Shown: positions 7,508-16,286 of the stretch, one piece after another
How the letters are laid out: each line of letters begins with the position of its first letter
Position numbering within the stretch: the stretch's first letter is position 1
Source of the DNA: Streptococcus equinus ATCC 9812
Lineage (GTDB): Bacteria > Bacillota > Bacilli > Lactobacillales > Streptococcaceae
Length of the DNA: 64,000 bases
Direction: 5' to 3'
Assembly (NCBI RefSeq): GCF_000187265.1
Contig: NZ_GL698429.1
Location: 350,039 to 414,038, forward strand
Translations under genes and position numbers: made by a program
Notes under the pieces: model-generated
Database searches by the model: none
What the model saw: the letters and a program-made list of their open reading frames with translations, nothing else
Told to the model about the DNA's origin: nothing

Positions 7508-8275
7508 TTATTGAATATTAATTTTGTTTTTTAGTAAGTAGTGGGTTGCAAGGTAGAAGATAATGCCTTTAATGAGATTTTCAATAATTGATAATGGAAG
7601 TAAATTCCAGCTCAAGGTGTCATCACTCAATTGTCCACTAGTTAATTCAGAAACAATAATTAAAACAATGCTTAGAACACAATATGCAATAAATGCCATC
7701 AAGCTTCGTTTGTTAGCAAAAAGCTGTCCGATTGAAATAGCTAGATAAATCATCAATATTCCAGATAGTACTGATGTAATTTCAAGAAGAAGTAGCAAGA
7801 ACCAATCTTTAAGTATCAGCATATTTCCAATTTGTGGGAGTATTGCTAAGAAATGTCCAAGTCCAGAAATTGGCAGGATTAGTATTGTAATACCAATCAG
7901 CACAATCAAGAGATTAAAAGCAGTCCAAATCGCTGATGCAACAAGTTTAGATAAAATGATTTGGTGTGTCGATACAGGTAGTGTCAGGGTTAGATAACCT
8001 TCTCGACCAAAGAGATTTTTATAGAAGCGTCTGACGATGATAACTAGAGTAGCAATACAAGCACTTGCAACTAGTACTCCAAAAATCAAAGCTAGAATGA
8101 TTGGGATTAACTGTGCAAAGTTATTGGAACTAATATTGGAATGTTCTTCAGCGAAGTTTGTTAGAGATTTTATGCTAAAGCCAAGGAAGAATGACATGGC
8201 AATGATTGAAGCATTGAGTGCGAAATACCATTTACCAACGGATTTTAATTCATATTTTAAAAGTTTTGAAAACAT
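7508..8275 (-). CDS. ABC transporter permease (ABC-2 like)
   Basis: A 255-residue protein with about six hydrophobic segments and no ATPase motifs, the membrane half of the exporter encoded with the gene at 8284. An amphipathic N-terminus (MFSKLLKYELKSVGKWYF) precedes the first helix. AGGGGGAA precedes the ATG. It is last in a three-gene operon, regulator-ATPase-permease, and its start lies 8 bases after the ATPase stop. Operons led by YtrA-type regulators usually export antimicrobial or cell-wall-active compounds; the substrate here is unknown. Confidence 0.85.
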   Translation of the reverse strand: MFSKLLKYELKSVGKWYFALNASIIAMSFFLGFSIKSLTNFAEEHSNISSNNFAQLIPIILALIFGVLVASACIATLVIIVRRFYKNLFGREGYLTLTLPVSTHQIILSKLVASAIWTAFNLLIVLIGITILILPISGLGHFLAILPQIGNMLILKDWFLLLLLEITSVLSGILMIYLAISIGQLFANKRSLMAFIAYCVLSIVLIIVSELTSGQLSDDTLSWNLLPLSIIENLIKGIIFYLATHYLLKNKINIQ

Positions 8276-8283
8276 AATTCCCC

Positions 8284-8982
8284 CTAAGCTTTGTAAGTCT
8301 CACGGAAAAGTGAATCAATAGATTTTCCGCGTTCTTCACGAATATCATCGGTATTACCTTGTAAAATGATTTTACCGTCTTTTAGGAAAATAATCTCATC
8401 AAGAATTGGTTCAATTTCTGAGATGAGGTGTGTTGAAATAATGACAGAAGCGTCTTCACAATAGTTGTTGATAATCGTGCGTAAAATATAATCACGAGCA
8501 GCAGGATCCACCCCGCCAATTGGCTCATCAAGAATGTATAGTTTTGCTTGACGGCTCATGACTAAAATTAATTGGACTTTTTCCTTGTTCCCTTTTGATA
8601 AATTTTTAAGAATGTCGTCAGGGTCTAGATTTAAATCTTTTAAAAGGTGCTCGGCTTTTTCACGAGAAAAATCTTCGTAGAAATCCTCGAAAAAGGTTAA
8701 AGCATCGTTGATTTTCATATCGTCTCTGAGGTATGAAGTATCAGGAAGATATGAAATAATTTTCTTTGTGTCAACAGAAGGGCGATAGCCGTCAACAACG
8801 ATTTCTCCACTTGTTGGGTGAAGAAGACCGTTGATTAGTTTAATAAGTGTTGTCTTTCCGCTTCCGTTTGGTCCAAGCAACCCAATGATTTTTCCAGCTG
8901 GTAAACTGAGGGTCACATCATCAACAGCTACACGTTTTTTATATTTTTTAGTAACGTGATGTAGTTGGAGTAATTGACTCAT
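8284..8982 (-). CDS. ABC transporter ATP-binding protein
   Basis: A 232-residue nucleotide-binding domain. Walker A is GPNGSGKTT (about residues 37-45), the signature is a divergent LSKGNKEK, Walker B is LYILDEP, and the H-loop is ISTHLI. The Q-loop region reads YLPDTSYL without the usual glutamine, as in YtrB-like ATPases. It lies one base after the regulator gene and 8 bases before the permease, so it belongs to the same operon and powers that permease from the cytoplasmic face. Confidence 0.9.
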   Translation of the reverse strand: MSQLLQLHHVTKKYKKRVAVDDVTLSLPAGKIIGLLGPNGSGKTTLIKLINGLLHPTSGEIVVDGYRPSVDTKKIISYLPDTSYLRDDMKINDALTFFEDFYEDFSREKAEHLLKDLNLDPDDILKNLSKGNKEKVQLILVMSRQAKLYILDEPIGGVDPAARDYILRTIINNYCEDASVIISTHLISEIEPILDEIIFLKDGKIILQGNTDDIREERGKSIDSLFRETYKA

Positions 8983-8983
8983 C

Positions 8984-9352
8984 CTATTTTTTCTCCTTAA
9001 TATACGATTCTAATACAGTCACAATGTCGTCGATATTATATCCCATTTTTTGCATGTTATTAACAAATGATTGAAGTTCTGCTTCAGCAACTTCACGACG
9101 TTTTTGCTTAATCAAATCTTTATCATCAGTGACAAAACGCCCAGAAGTTCGTTGGGAGTAAACCATTCCTTCGCGTTCTAGTTCTGAAAAGGCGCGTTGC
9201 ATAGTGTTGGGATTGACGCCAGCTTCTTCAGCTAATTCGCGAACTGTTGGGAGTTGATCACCGCTTTTTATTTCTTGGCTGATAATCTGCATTTTAATGT
9301 GTTGTGCAATTTGGATATAAATAGGTGATTTTTCATCAAATTTCCAGGACAT
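8984..9352 (-). CDS. GntR family transcriptional regulator (YtrA subfamily)
   Basis: A 122-residue regulator with an N-terminal winged helix-turn-helix (MSWKFDEKSPIYIQIAQHIK through PTVRELAEEAGVNPNTMQRAFSELEREGM) and only a short C-terminal tail, the length of the YtrA subfamily, which lacks a large effector domain. I chose ATG 9352, preceded by AAAGGGG; a longer in-frame start at 9430 would cover the promoter. It leads the ABC operon and probably represses it through the inverted repeat at 9389-9410. Confidence 0.9.
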   Translation of the reverse strand: MSWKFDEKSPIYIQIAQHIKMQIISQEIKSGDQLPTVRELAEEAGVNPNTMQRAFSELEREGMVYSQRTSGRFVTDDKDLIKQKRREVAEAELQSFVNNMQKMGYNIDDIVTVLESYIKEKK

Positions 9353-9388
9353 ACGATAACCCCTTTCTATATTAAAATTAAAGAAGTC

Positions 9389-9430
9389 TTGTACTACATT
9401 AATGGTACAAAAATAAGTTTGAAATGTCAA
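9389..9430 (-). promoter_or_regulatory. Promoter and operator of the YtrA-type ABC operon
   Basis: On the minus strand TTGACA (9430-9425), 17-base spacer, TACCAT (9407-9402). The inverted repeat TTGTAC (9389-9394)/GTACAA (9405-9410) with a 10-base gap covers the -10, a good place for autorepression. Confidence 0.65.
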
Positions 9431-9491
9431 GGAATCAGAAGCTTCCGTCTACGATTTGGATTAAAACATAAATATGCTTTCATTTTTAGTG

Positions 9492-9497
9492 TATAAT
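9492..9497 (+). promoter_or_regulatory. -10 element of dnaE
   Basis: TATAAT 38 bases before the dnaE ribosome site region; the -35 is poor. Confidence 0.45.
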
Positions 9498-9535
9498 AAG
9501 ATGGAAGAAGTGAATCGAAGAAAGGAGGGCACTTT

Positions 9536-12500
9536 ATGTTTGCCCAATTAGACACCAAGACAGTCTATTCTTTTATGGACAGTTTAATTGACTTAGAAGG
9601 CTATGTTAAAGAAGCAAAAGTATTAGGCTACCAAACTATTGGGATTATGGACAAAGATAATCTCTATGCCGCCTTTCATTTTATTGAAATAGCTAAAAAG
9701 CAAGGTATTCGTCCTGTTTTAGGTTTAGAATTGACACTTGACATTCAAGAAAATCTGTCGGTGACTTTCTACTTAATTGCGCGCGATACACAAGGTTATA
9801 AAAATCTGATGAAGGTATCGAGTCGCCAAATGACGAATGGTATTCAGTTAGAAGATTTAAATGATTACCTACAAGGGATAGCAGTCATCATTCCTTACTT
9901 TGAGGATTTAGAAAGTATTAGCGTACCTTTTGATTACTATATTGGTGTCGATATTCATTCGGAGGAAAGAGAATATAACAAACCGATTCTTCCATTACAC
10001 ACAGTTCGGTATTTTAATACTAACGAAGTAGAAACGCTGCACATGCTGCACGCTATTCGAGACAACGTTAGTTTAAAAGACGCTCCGCTAGTACCACAAA
10101 ACCAACATTTGGTAGCTTGTGATATTTTAACACAGGCTTTTGAACAGAAATTTCCAAAGGCTTTAGAAAACCTTGAACAACTGGTTTCTACCATTCAGTA
10201 CGATTTTAATAGTGAGTTGAAATTGCCAAGGTTTAACCGTCAAAAGCCTGCTCAAGAAGAGTTAGTTGAGTTGACTCAATCAGGACTTAAGGAAAAAGGA
10301 CTTTGGCTACTAGAGTATCAAGAACGATTATCAAAAGAGTTATCTGTCATTCACAAAATGGGATTTGACGACTATTTCTTGATTGTTTGGGATTTATTAC
10401 GTTTTGGTCGTAGTCGTGGCTATTATATGGGAATGGGACGTGGTTCTGCAGCAGGAAGTTTAGTTTCTTATGCTCTTGATATTACAGGGATTGATCCAGT
10501 TAAAAACAACCTGCTTTTTGAACGCTTCCTAAACGAAGAACGTTATAGTATGCCGGATATTGATATTGACCTACCAGACGTTTATCGTAGTGAATTTCTT
10601 CATTATGTACGCAATCGTTATGGAAGTCTTCATTCAGCGCAGATTGTGACGTTCTCGACGTTTGGTGCTAAACAGGCTATCCGCGATGTTTTTAAACGCT
10701 TTGGAGCTCCTGAGCATGAATTGACTAATATCACTAAGAAAATTAGCTTTAGAGATAATTTGACGACGGTTTATGAAAAAAATCTTTCTTTCCGTCAGAT
10801 TATTAATTCAAAAATTGAATACCAAAAAGCGTTTGCTATTGCTAAGCGAATTGAAGGCAACCCACGTCAAACTTCTATCCACGCAGCCGGTGTCGTTATG
10901 AGTGATGACAATCTGACAGAACATATTCCACTAAAAGCTGGTGAGGATATGATGATAACTCAGTATGATGCTTCTGCAGTTGAGGCTAACGGTCTTCTTA
11001 AGATGGACTTCTTAGGCCTACGAAATCTGACTTTTGTTCAACGAATGCAAGAAAAAGTAGCAAAAGATTATGATGTTAATATTGATATTAAATCAATTAA
11101 TTTAGAGGATAAGAAGACACTTGCTCTTTTTGCAGCTGGAAGAACAAAGGGGATTTTTCAGTTTGAACAAGCTGGGGCAATTAATCTTCTAAAACGTATT
11201 AAACCACGTAAATTTGAGGATATTGTAGCTACTACGAGTTTAAATCGTCCTGGGGCTAGTGATTATACCGAGAACTTTATTAAACGTCGTTTTCGAAAAG
11301 AAACTGTTGATTTGATTGATCCTTTAGTGGCTCATATCTTGGAACCTACTTATGGTATTATGCTTTATCAAGAGCAAGTTATGCAGATTGCTCAAGTATA
11401 TGCTGGCTTTACTCTTGGAAAGGCGGATTTGTTGCGCCGCGCTATGTCGAAGAAAAAAGTAGAAGACATGCAAAAAATGGAAAGTGAATTTTTAAAAGGA
11501 GCACAATCCCTAGGTCGTCCACTCGATGTTGCTAAGGATTTGTTTTCTCGCATGGCAAAATTCGCTGGTTACGGCTTCAACAGAAGTCACGCATTTGCCT
11601 ATTCAGCTTTAGCTTTTCAACTAGCATACTTTAAAGCTCATTACCCTGCTGTCTTTTACGATGTCATGCTCAATTATTCAAGTGCGGACTACATTACTGA
11701 TGCGCTTGAGTCAGAGTTCAGTGTCAATAAAATTGATATAAACACTGTTCCCTATAATGATAAGATTTCAGATGGGCGTATTTATCTTGGATTGAAAAAT
11801 CTTAAAGGCGTACCACGAGATATGTGTTATTGGATTATTGAGAATCGTCCGTTTTCAAGCATTGAAGACTTTTTGACTAAGTTACCTGAAAACTATCAGA
11901 AAAAAGAATTTGTCACTCCGCTGATTGAAATTGGTGCATTTGATAAATTTGAAAAAAATCGTCGTAAGATTATTGAAAATCTAGAACCTTTATTTATGTT
12001 TGTAAATGAACTAGGAAGTTTATTTGCTGAAACTTCTTACAGTTGGATTGAAGTTGAAGATTTTTCAAGTGCAGAGAAGTACCGTCAAGAACAAGGACTG
12101 CTTGGTGTTGGTATTAGCCCACATCCGCTTTTGGAAATCGCTAAAAAATCATCAGTTTCATTTACAGCTCTGGCTGACTTACATGAAAATACTGAAGCAA
12201 CAATTCTTGTCGAATTGAACCAAATTCGTGTAATTCGAACAAAAACAAAGGGAGAACAAATGGCGTTTTTGAACGTAACTGACATGAAGAAAAAATTTGA
12301 TGTGACATTGTTTCCAGAAATCTTTGCTCAATATAAGGATATGCTTCAAGAAGGTAGATTTTATTATTTAACCGGGAAAATTCAAAAACGTAACGACAGA
12401 TTGCAGATGGTACTGAATCGTGTTCAAGAGGCAAGCAGCGAGCGCTTGTGGTTGCTGGTTGAAAATCATCTGCATGATGCAGAAATTTCACAAATCCTGT

Positions 12501-12643
12501 CTAAGTTTCCTGGTAAGATTCCTGTTATTTTGCACTATCAAGATAGTAAGCAGACGTTACAGAGTCAAAAGCATTTAGTTAGTAAGGATGTAGAATTAGC
12601 ACAAGCTCTAAAACCATATACACTGAAAACGATTTATCAATAA
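9536..12643 (+). CDS. dnaE: DNA polymerase III alpha subunit, DnaE type
   Basis: A 1035-residue class C replicative polymerase of the short DnaE form that works beside PolC in Firmicutes. It has an N-terminal PHP domain in which the metal-binding histidines are mostly replaced (FAQLDTKTVYSF), a palm with the catalytic aspartates in MPDIDIDLPD near residue 342, a YGFNRSHAFAYS motif near residue 680, helix-hairpin-helix segments, and a C-terminal OB fold near residues 885-940. AAAGGAGG precedes the ATG. It lies upstream of pfkA, as in other streptococci. Confidence 0.95.
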   Translation: MFAQLDTKTVYSFMDSLIDLEGYVKEAKVLGYQTIGIMDKDNLYAAFHFIEIAKKQGIRPVLGLELTLDIQENLSVTFYLIARDTQGYKNLMKVSSRQMTNGIQLEDLNDYLQGIAVIIPYFEDLESISVPFDYYIGVDIHSEEREYNKPILPLHTVRYFNTNEVETLHMLHAIRDNVSLKDAPLVPQNQHLVACDILTQAFEQKFPKALENLEQLVSTIQYDFNSELKLPRFNRQKPAQEELVELTQSGLKEKGLWLLEYQERLSKELSVIHKMGFDDYFLIVWDLLRFGRSRGYYMGMGRGSAAGSLVSYALDITGIDPVKNNLLFERFLNEERYSMPDIDIDLPDVYRSEFLHYVRNRYGSLHSAQIVTFSTFGAKQAIRDVFKRFGAPEHELTNITKKISFRDNLTTVYEKNLSFRQIINSKIEYQKAFAIAKRIEGNPRQTSIHAAGVVMSDDNLTEHIPLKAGEDMMITQYDASAVEANGLLKMDFLGLRNLTFVQRMQEKVAKDYDVNIDIKSINLEDKKTLALFAAGRTKGIFQFEQAGAINLLKRIKPRKFEDIVATTSLNRPGASDYTENFIKRRFRKETVDLIDPLVAHILEPTYGIMLYQEQVMQIAQVYAGFTLGKADLLRRAMSKKKVEDMQKMESEFLKGAQSLGRPLDVAKDLFSRMAKFAGYGFNRSHAFAYSALAFQLAYFKAHYPAVFYDVMLNYSSADYITDALESEFSVNKIDINTVPYNDKISDGRIYLGLKNLKGVPRDMCYWIIENRPFSSIEDFLTKLPENYQKKEFVTPLIEIGAFDKFEKNRRKIIENLEPLFMFVNELGSLFAETSYSWIEVEDFSSAEKYRQEQGLLGVGISPHPLLEIAKKSSVSFTALADLHENTEATILVELNQIRVIRTKTKGEQMAFLNVTDMKKKFDVTLFPEIFAQYKDMLQEGRFYYLTGKIQKRNDRLQMVLNRVQEASSERLWLLVENHLHDAEISQILSKFPGKIPVILHYQDSKQTLQSQKHLVSKDVELAQALKPYTLKTIYQ

Positions 12644-12689
12644 AATTTTAGTAAAAATAAAATAAAGTAAAGCATTTTATAAAGTAATG

Positions 12690-12698
12690 TGCTATAAT
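12690..12698 (+). promoter_or_regulatory. Extended -10 promoter of pfkA-pyk
   Basis: TGCTATAAT, 35 bases before the pfkA start; no strong -35. Confidence 0.55.
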
Positions 12699-12709
12699 AA
12701 GAACGTTAG

Positions 12710-13750
<1,041 letters not shown>

Positions 13751-13832
13751 TAGTATAGTATTTATAGTTTAAAAATTATTGTTATTAATAGTCGTTCATT
13801 CGGCTTAAAAATAAAGGGAGTTTCATATTATC

Positions 13833-15335
13833 ATGAATAAACGCGTAAAAATCGTTGCAACACTTGGTCCTGCGGTTGAAATCCGTGGCGGTAAAAAATT
13901 TGGTGAAGATGGATATTGGGGTGAAAGCCTTGATATTGAAGCATCAGCACAAAAAATCGCTCAATTGATTAAAGAAGGTGCAAACGTCTTCCGTTTCAAC
14001 TTCTCACACGGTGACCACGCAGAACAAGGTGAACGTATGGCTACTGTACGTCGTGCAGAAGAAATTGCAGGTCAAAAAGTTGGTTTCCTTCTTGACACTA
14101 AAGGTCCTGAAATCCGTACTGAACTTTTTGAAGGCGATGCTAAAGAATATTCATACAAAACTGGTGAACAAATCCGTGTTGCTACTAAACAAGGTATCAA
14201 ATCAACTCGCGAAGTTATCGCTTTGAACGTTGCAGGTGCTCTTGACATCTACGACGATGTTGAAGTTGGTAAACAAGTTCTTGTTGACGATGGTAAACTT
14301 GGTCTTCGTGTTGTAGCTAAAGATGATGCAACTCGTGAATTTGTTGTTGAAGTTGAAAACGATGGCATTATCGCTAAACAAAAAGGTGTAAACATTCCTT
14401 ACACTAAAATCCCATTCCCAGCTCTTGCTGAACGTGATAACGCTGATATCCGTTTTGGTCTTGAACAAGGTCTTAACTTCATCGCTATCTCATTCGTACG
14501 TACTGCAAAAGACGTTGAAGAAGTTCGTGCAATCTGTGAAGAAACTGGTAACGGACACGTTCGTTTGTTCGCTAAAATCGAAAACCAACAAGGTATCGAA
14601 AACATTGACGAAATCATCGAAGCTGCTGATGGTATCATGATCGCTCGTGGTGACATGGGTATTGAAGTTCCATTTGAAATGGTTCCAGTTTACCAAAAAA
14701 TGATTATCACTAAAGTTAACGCAGCTGGTAAAGCAGTTATTACAGCAACAAACATGCTTGAATCTATGACTGAAAAACCACGTGCAACTCGTTCAGAAGT
14801 ATCTGACGTCTTCAACGCTGTTATCGACGGTACTGATGCAACAATGCTTTCTGGTGAATCAGCAAATGGTAAATACCCAGTTGAAGCTGTTCGTGCAATG
14901 GCTACAATCGATAAAAACGCTCAAACCCTTCTTAACGAATACGGACGTCTTGATTCATCATCATTCGCTCGTACTTCTAAAACAGAAGTTGTGGCTTCAG
15001 CAGTTAAAGATGCAACAAGCTCAATGGATATCAAACTTGTAGTTGCTCTTACTGAATCTGGTAACACTGCTCGTCTTATCTCAAAATACCGTCCAGATGC
15101 TGACATCTTGGCTGTAACATTCGACGAAAAAACTCAAAAATCATTGATGATTAACTGGGGTGTTATTCCAGTCGTAACTGAAAAACCTGCATCAACTGAT
15201 GACATGTTTGAAGTTGCTGAAAAAACTGCTCTTGAATCAGGATTGGTTCAATCAGGTGATAACATCGTTATCGTCGCTGGTGTTCCTGTTGGTTCAGGTG
15301 GTACAAACACAATGCGTATCCGTACTGTAAAATAA
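13833..15335 (+). CDS. pyk: Pyruvate kinase
   Basis: A 500-residue enzyme that transfers phosphate from phosphoenolpyruvate to ADP, the last step of glycolysis. The N-terminus VKIVATLGPA, substrate loop NVFRFNFSHGDH, LLDTKGPEIRTE and the metal/active-site segment IMIARGDMGIEVP are present. The C-terminal allosteric domain ends in GGTNTMRIRTVK. AGGGAG lies before the ATG. It forms an operon with pfkA and ends at a strong terminator. Confidence 0.96.
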   Translation: MNKRVKIVATLGPAVEIRGGKKFGEDGYWGESLDIEASAQKIAQLIKEGANVFRFNFSHGDHAEQGERMATVRRAEEIAGQKVGFLLDTKGPEIRTELFEGDAKEYSYKTGEQIRVATKQGIKSTREVIALNVAGALDIYDDVEVGKQVLVDDGKLGLRVVAKDDATREFVVEVENDGIIAKQKGVNIPYTKIPFPALAERDNADIRFGLEQGLNFIAISFVRTAKDVEEVRAICEETGNGHVRLFAKIENQQGIENIDEIIEAADGIMIARGDMGIEVPFEMVPVYQKMIITKVNAAGKAVITATNMLESMTEKPRATRSEVSDVFNAVIDGTDATMLSGESANGKYPVEAVRAMATIDKNAQTLLNEYGRLDSSSFARTSKTEVVASAVKDATSSMDIKLVVALTESGNTARLISKYRPDADILAVTFDEKTQKSLMINWGVIPVVTEKPASTDDMFEVAEKTALESGLVQSGDNIVIVAGVPVGSGGTNTMRIRTVK

Positions 15336-15344
15336 TTAAATAAT

Positions 15345-15395
15345 AAAAAAGCCTATCATATCAAGCTTTACAGCCTGTGTGATAGGGCTTTTTTT
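15345..15395 (+). terminator. Terminator of pfkA-pyk
   Basis: AAGCCTATCA pairs with TGATAGGGCTT (one bulged G), with a 21-base internal part and seven T's. Confidence 0.85.
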
Positions 15396-15503
15396 ATGTC
15401 AAAATGGTTGCAAGGAGCACAAATGGGGCAAAAGAGCTCTACATAATTTCGATTTAACTCTGTGTTAAAATTCATTTGCATACTTTTTTTATATTTCAAA
15501 ACA

Positions 15504-15512
15504 TGATATAAT
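15504..15512 (+). promoter_or_regulatory. Extended -10 promoter of the signal-peptidase-like gene
   Basis: TGATATAAT 22 bases before the start codon; no clear -35. Confidence 0.55.
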
Positions 15513-15533
15513 AGAAAGAGAATAGGAGAAATT

Positions 15534-16091
15534 ATGGTTAAACGCGATTTTATACGAAATATTATTATAGTTTTAATTGCCATTTTGGTACTGTTTTTGT
15601 TGAGAATTTTTGTATTTTCAACATTTAAGGTGCATAAAGATGCTGCTAATTCTTATTTGTCAAATGGTGATGTAGTAGTAGTTAATCGCAATCGTGAACC
15701 CCGTTATAAAGATTTTATCGTTTATAAGAAAGATGATATCTTTTATATCAGTCGTGTTGTTGCTACAGCTGGACAAAGTGTGACCGTAATGGATGATATT
15801 CTTTATGTTAATAATGAAGTTAAACAAGAGCCTTACATTGGTAAAATTAAATCTGAGTATTCTTCAACATCAGATACACAGCAACCGTTTACTTCTGATT
15901 TTTCTGTAAGTACTATTACCAATGGGAAGTACGATAAAATTCCAAAAGGTTATTATTTGGTATTGAATGATGATCGTCAAAATACAAATGATAGTCGTGA
16001 TTTTGGTTTGATTAAAGAAAGTCAGATTCGTGGTGTTGTAACGTTTAAGATTTTGCCACTTAATAAATTTGGATTTATTACAACAGAGTAG
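15534..16091 (+). CDS. Type I signal peptidase-like protein, catalytic dyad apparently lost
   Basis: A 185-residue protein with one N-terminal membrane anchor (residues 9-29) and a periplasmic-side S26 peptidase fold. Aligned by eye to type I signal peptidases, FKVHKDAANSYLSNGD corresponds to FKVxxxSMxPTLxxGD, putting Ala37 where the serine nucleophile should be, and YISRVVATAGQ corresponds to YVKRVIGLPGD, putting Ser73 where the lysine base should be. The later YYLVLNDDRQNTNDSRDFGLI box is conserved. AGGAG precedes the ATG. It has its own promoter between pyk and glmS. It may be a non-catalytic chaperone-like relative, as described for SipA proteins in pilus loci, but no pilus genes are nearby. 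Confidence 0.8.
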   Translation: MVKRDFIRNIIIVLIAILVLFLLRIFVFSTFKVHKDAANSYLSNGDVVVVNRNREPRYKDFIVYKKDDIFYISRVVATAGQSVTVMDDILYVNNEVKQEPYIGKIKSEYSSTSDTQQPFTSDFSVSTITNGKYDKIPKGYYLVLNDDRQNTNDSRDFGLIKESQIRGVVTFKILPLNKFGFITTE

Positions 16092-16110
16092 TTTAACTGC
16101 TCTGTTTTTT
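16083..16110 (+). terminator. Terminator of the signal-peptidase-like gene
   Basis: ACAGAGTAG (16083-16091) with CTGCTCTGT (16097-16105) and T's; the stem includes the stop codon. Confidence 0.85.
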
Positions 16111-16117
16111 CTATTTG

Positions 16118-16156
16118 TACCAATCCATAATTGGTATAGCTAAAATCATACCAATT
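16118..16156 (+). promoter_or_regulatory. Candidate NagR (GntR family) operators for glmS
   Basis: Three half-sites alternate in orientation: TACCAAT (16118-16124), ATTGGTAT (16130-16137) and ATACCAAT (16148-16155), ending 7 bases before the -35. ATTGGTATAG is the core of known NagR/DasR-type dre sites, and NagR controls glmS in S. mutans. Binding here is inferred. Confidence 0.55.
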
Positions 16157-16162
16157 ATTTTG

Positions 16163-16191
16163 TTGACAATATCATATCAAAGTTATATACT
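16163..16191 (+). promoter_or_regulatory. glmS promoter
   Basis: TTGACA (16163-16168), 17-base spacer, TATACT (16186-16191). Confidence 0.8.
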
Positions 16192-16286
16192 GTTGCTGTA
16201 AGGTTTTGGAGAGTCTTTATTAGACTAGACCAATTCAATTTTTTAAGAAAGAGATAGCAAGATTCTTCTTGCTAAAGGTAGTAAAT

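Noticed and set aside
14202..14696. Several antisense ORFs inside pyk
   Set aside because: They are shadows created by the biased codon use of a highly expressed gene.
16192..16286. glmS ribozyme
   Set aside because: The leader is only about 90 bases, shows none of the ribozyme core, and NagR-like operators explain control better.
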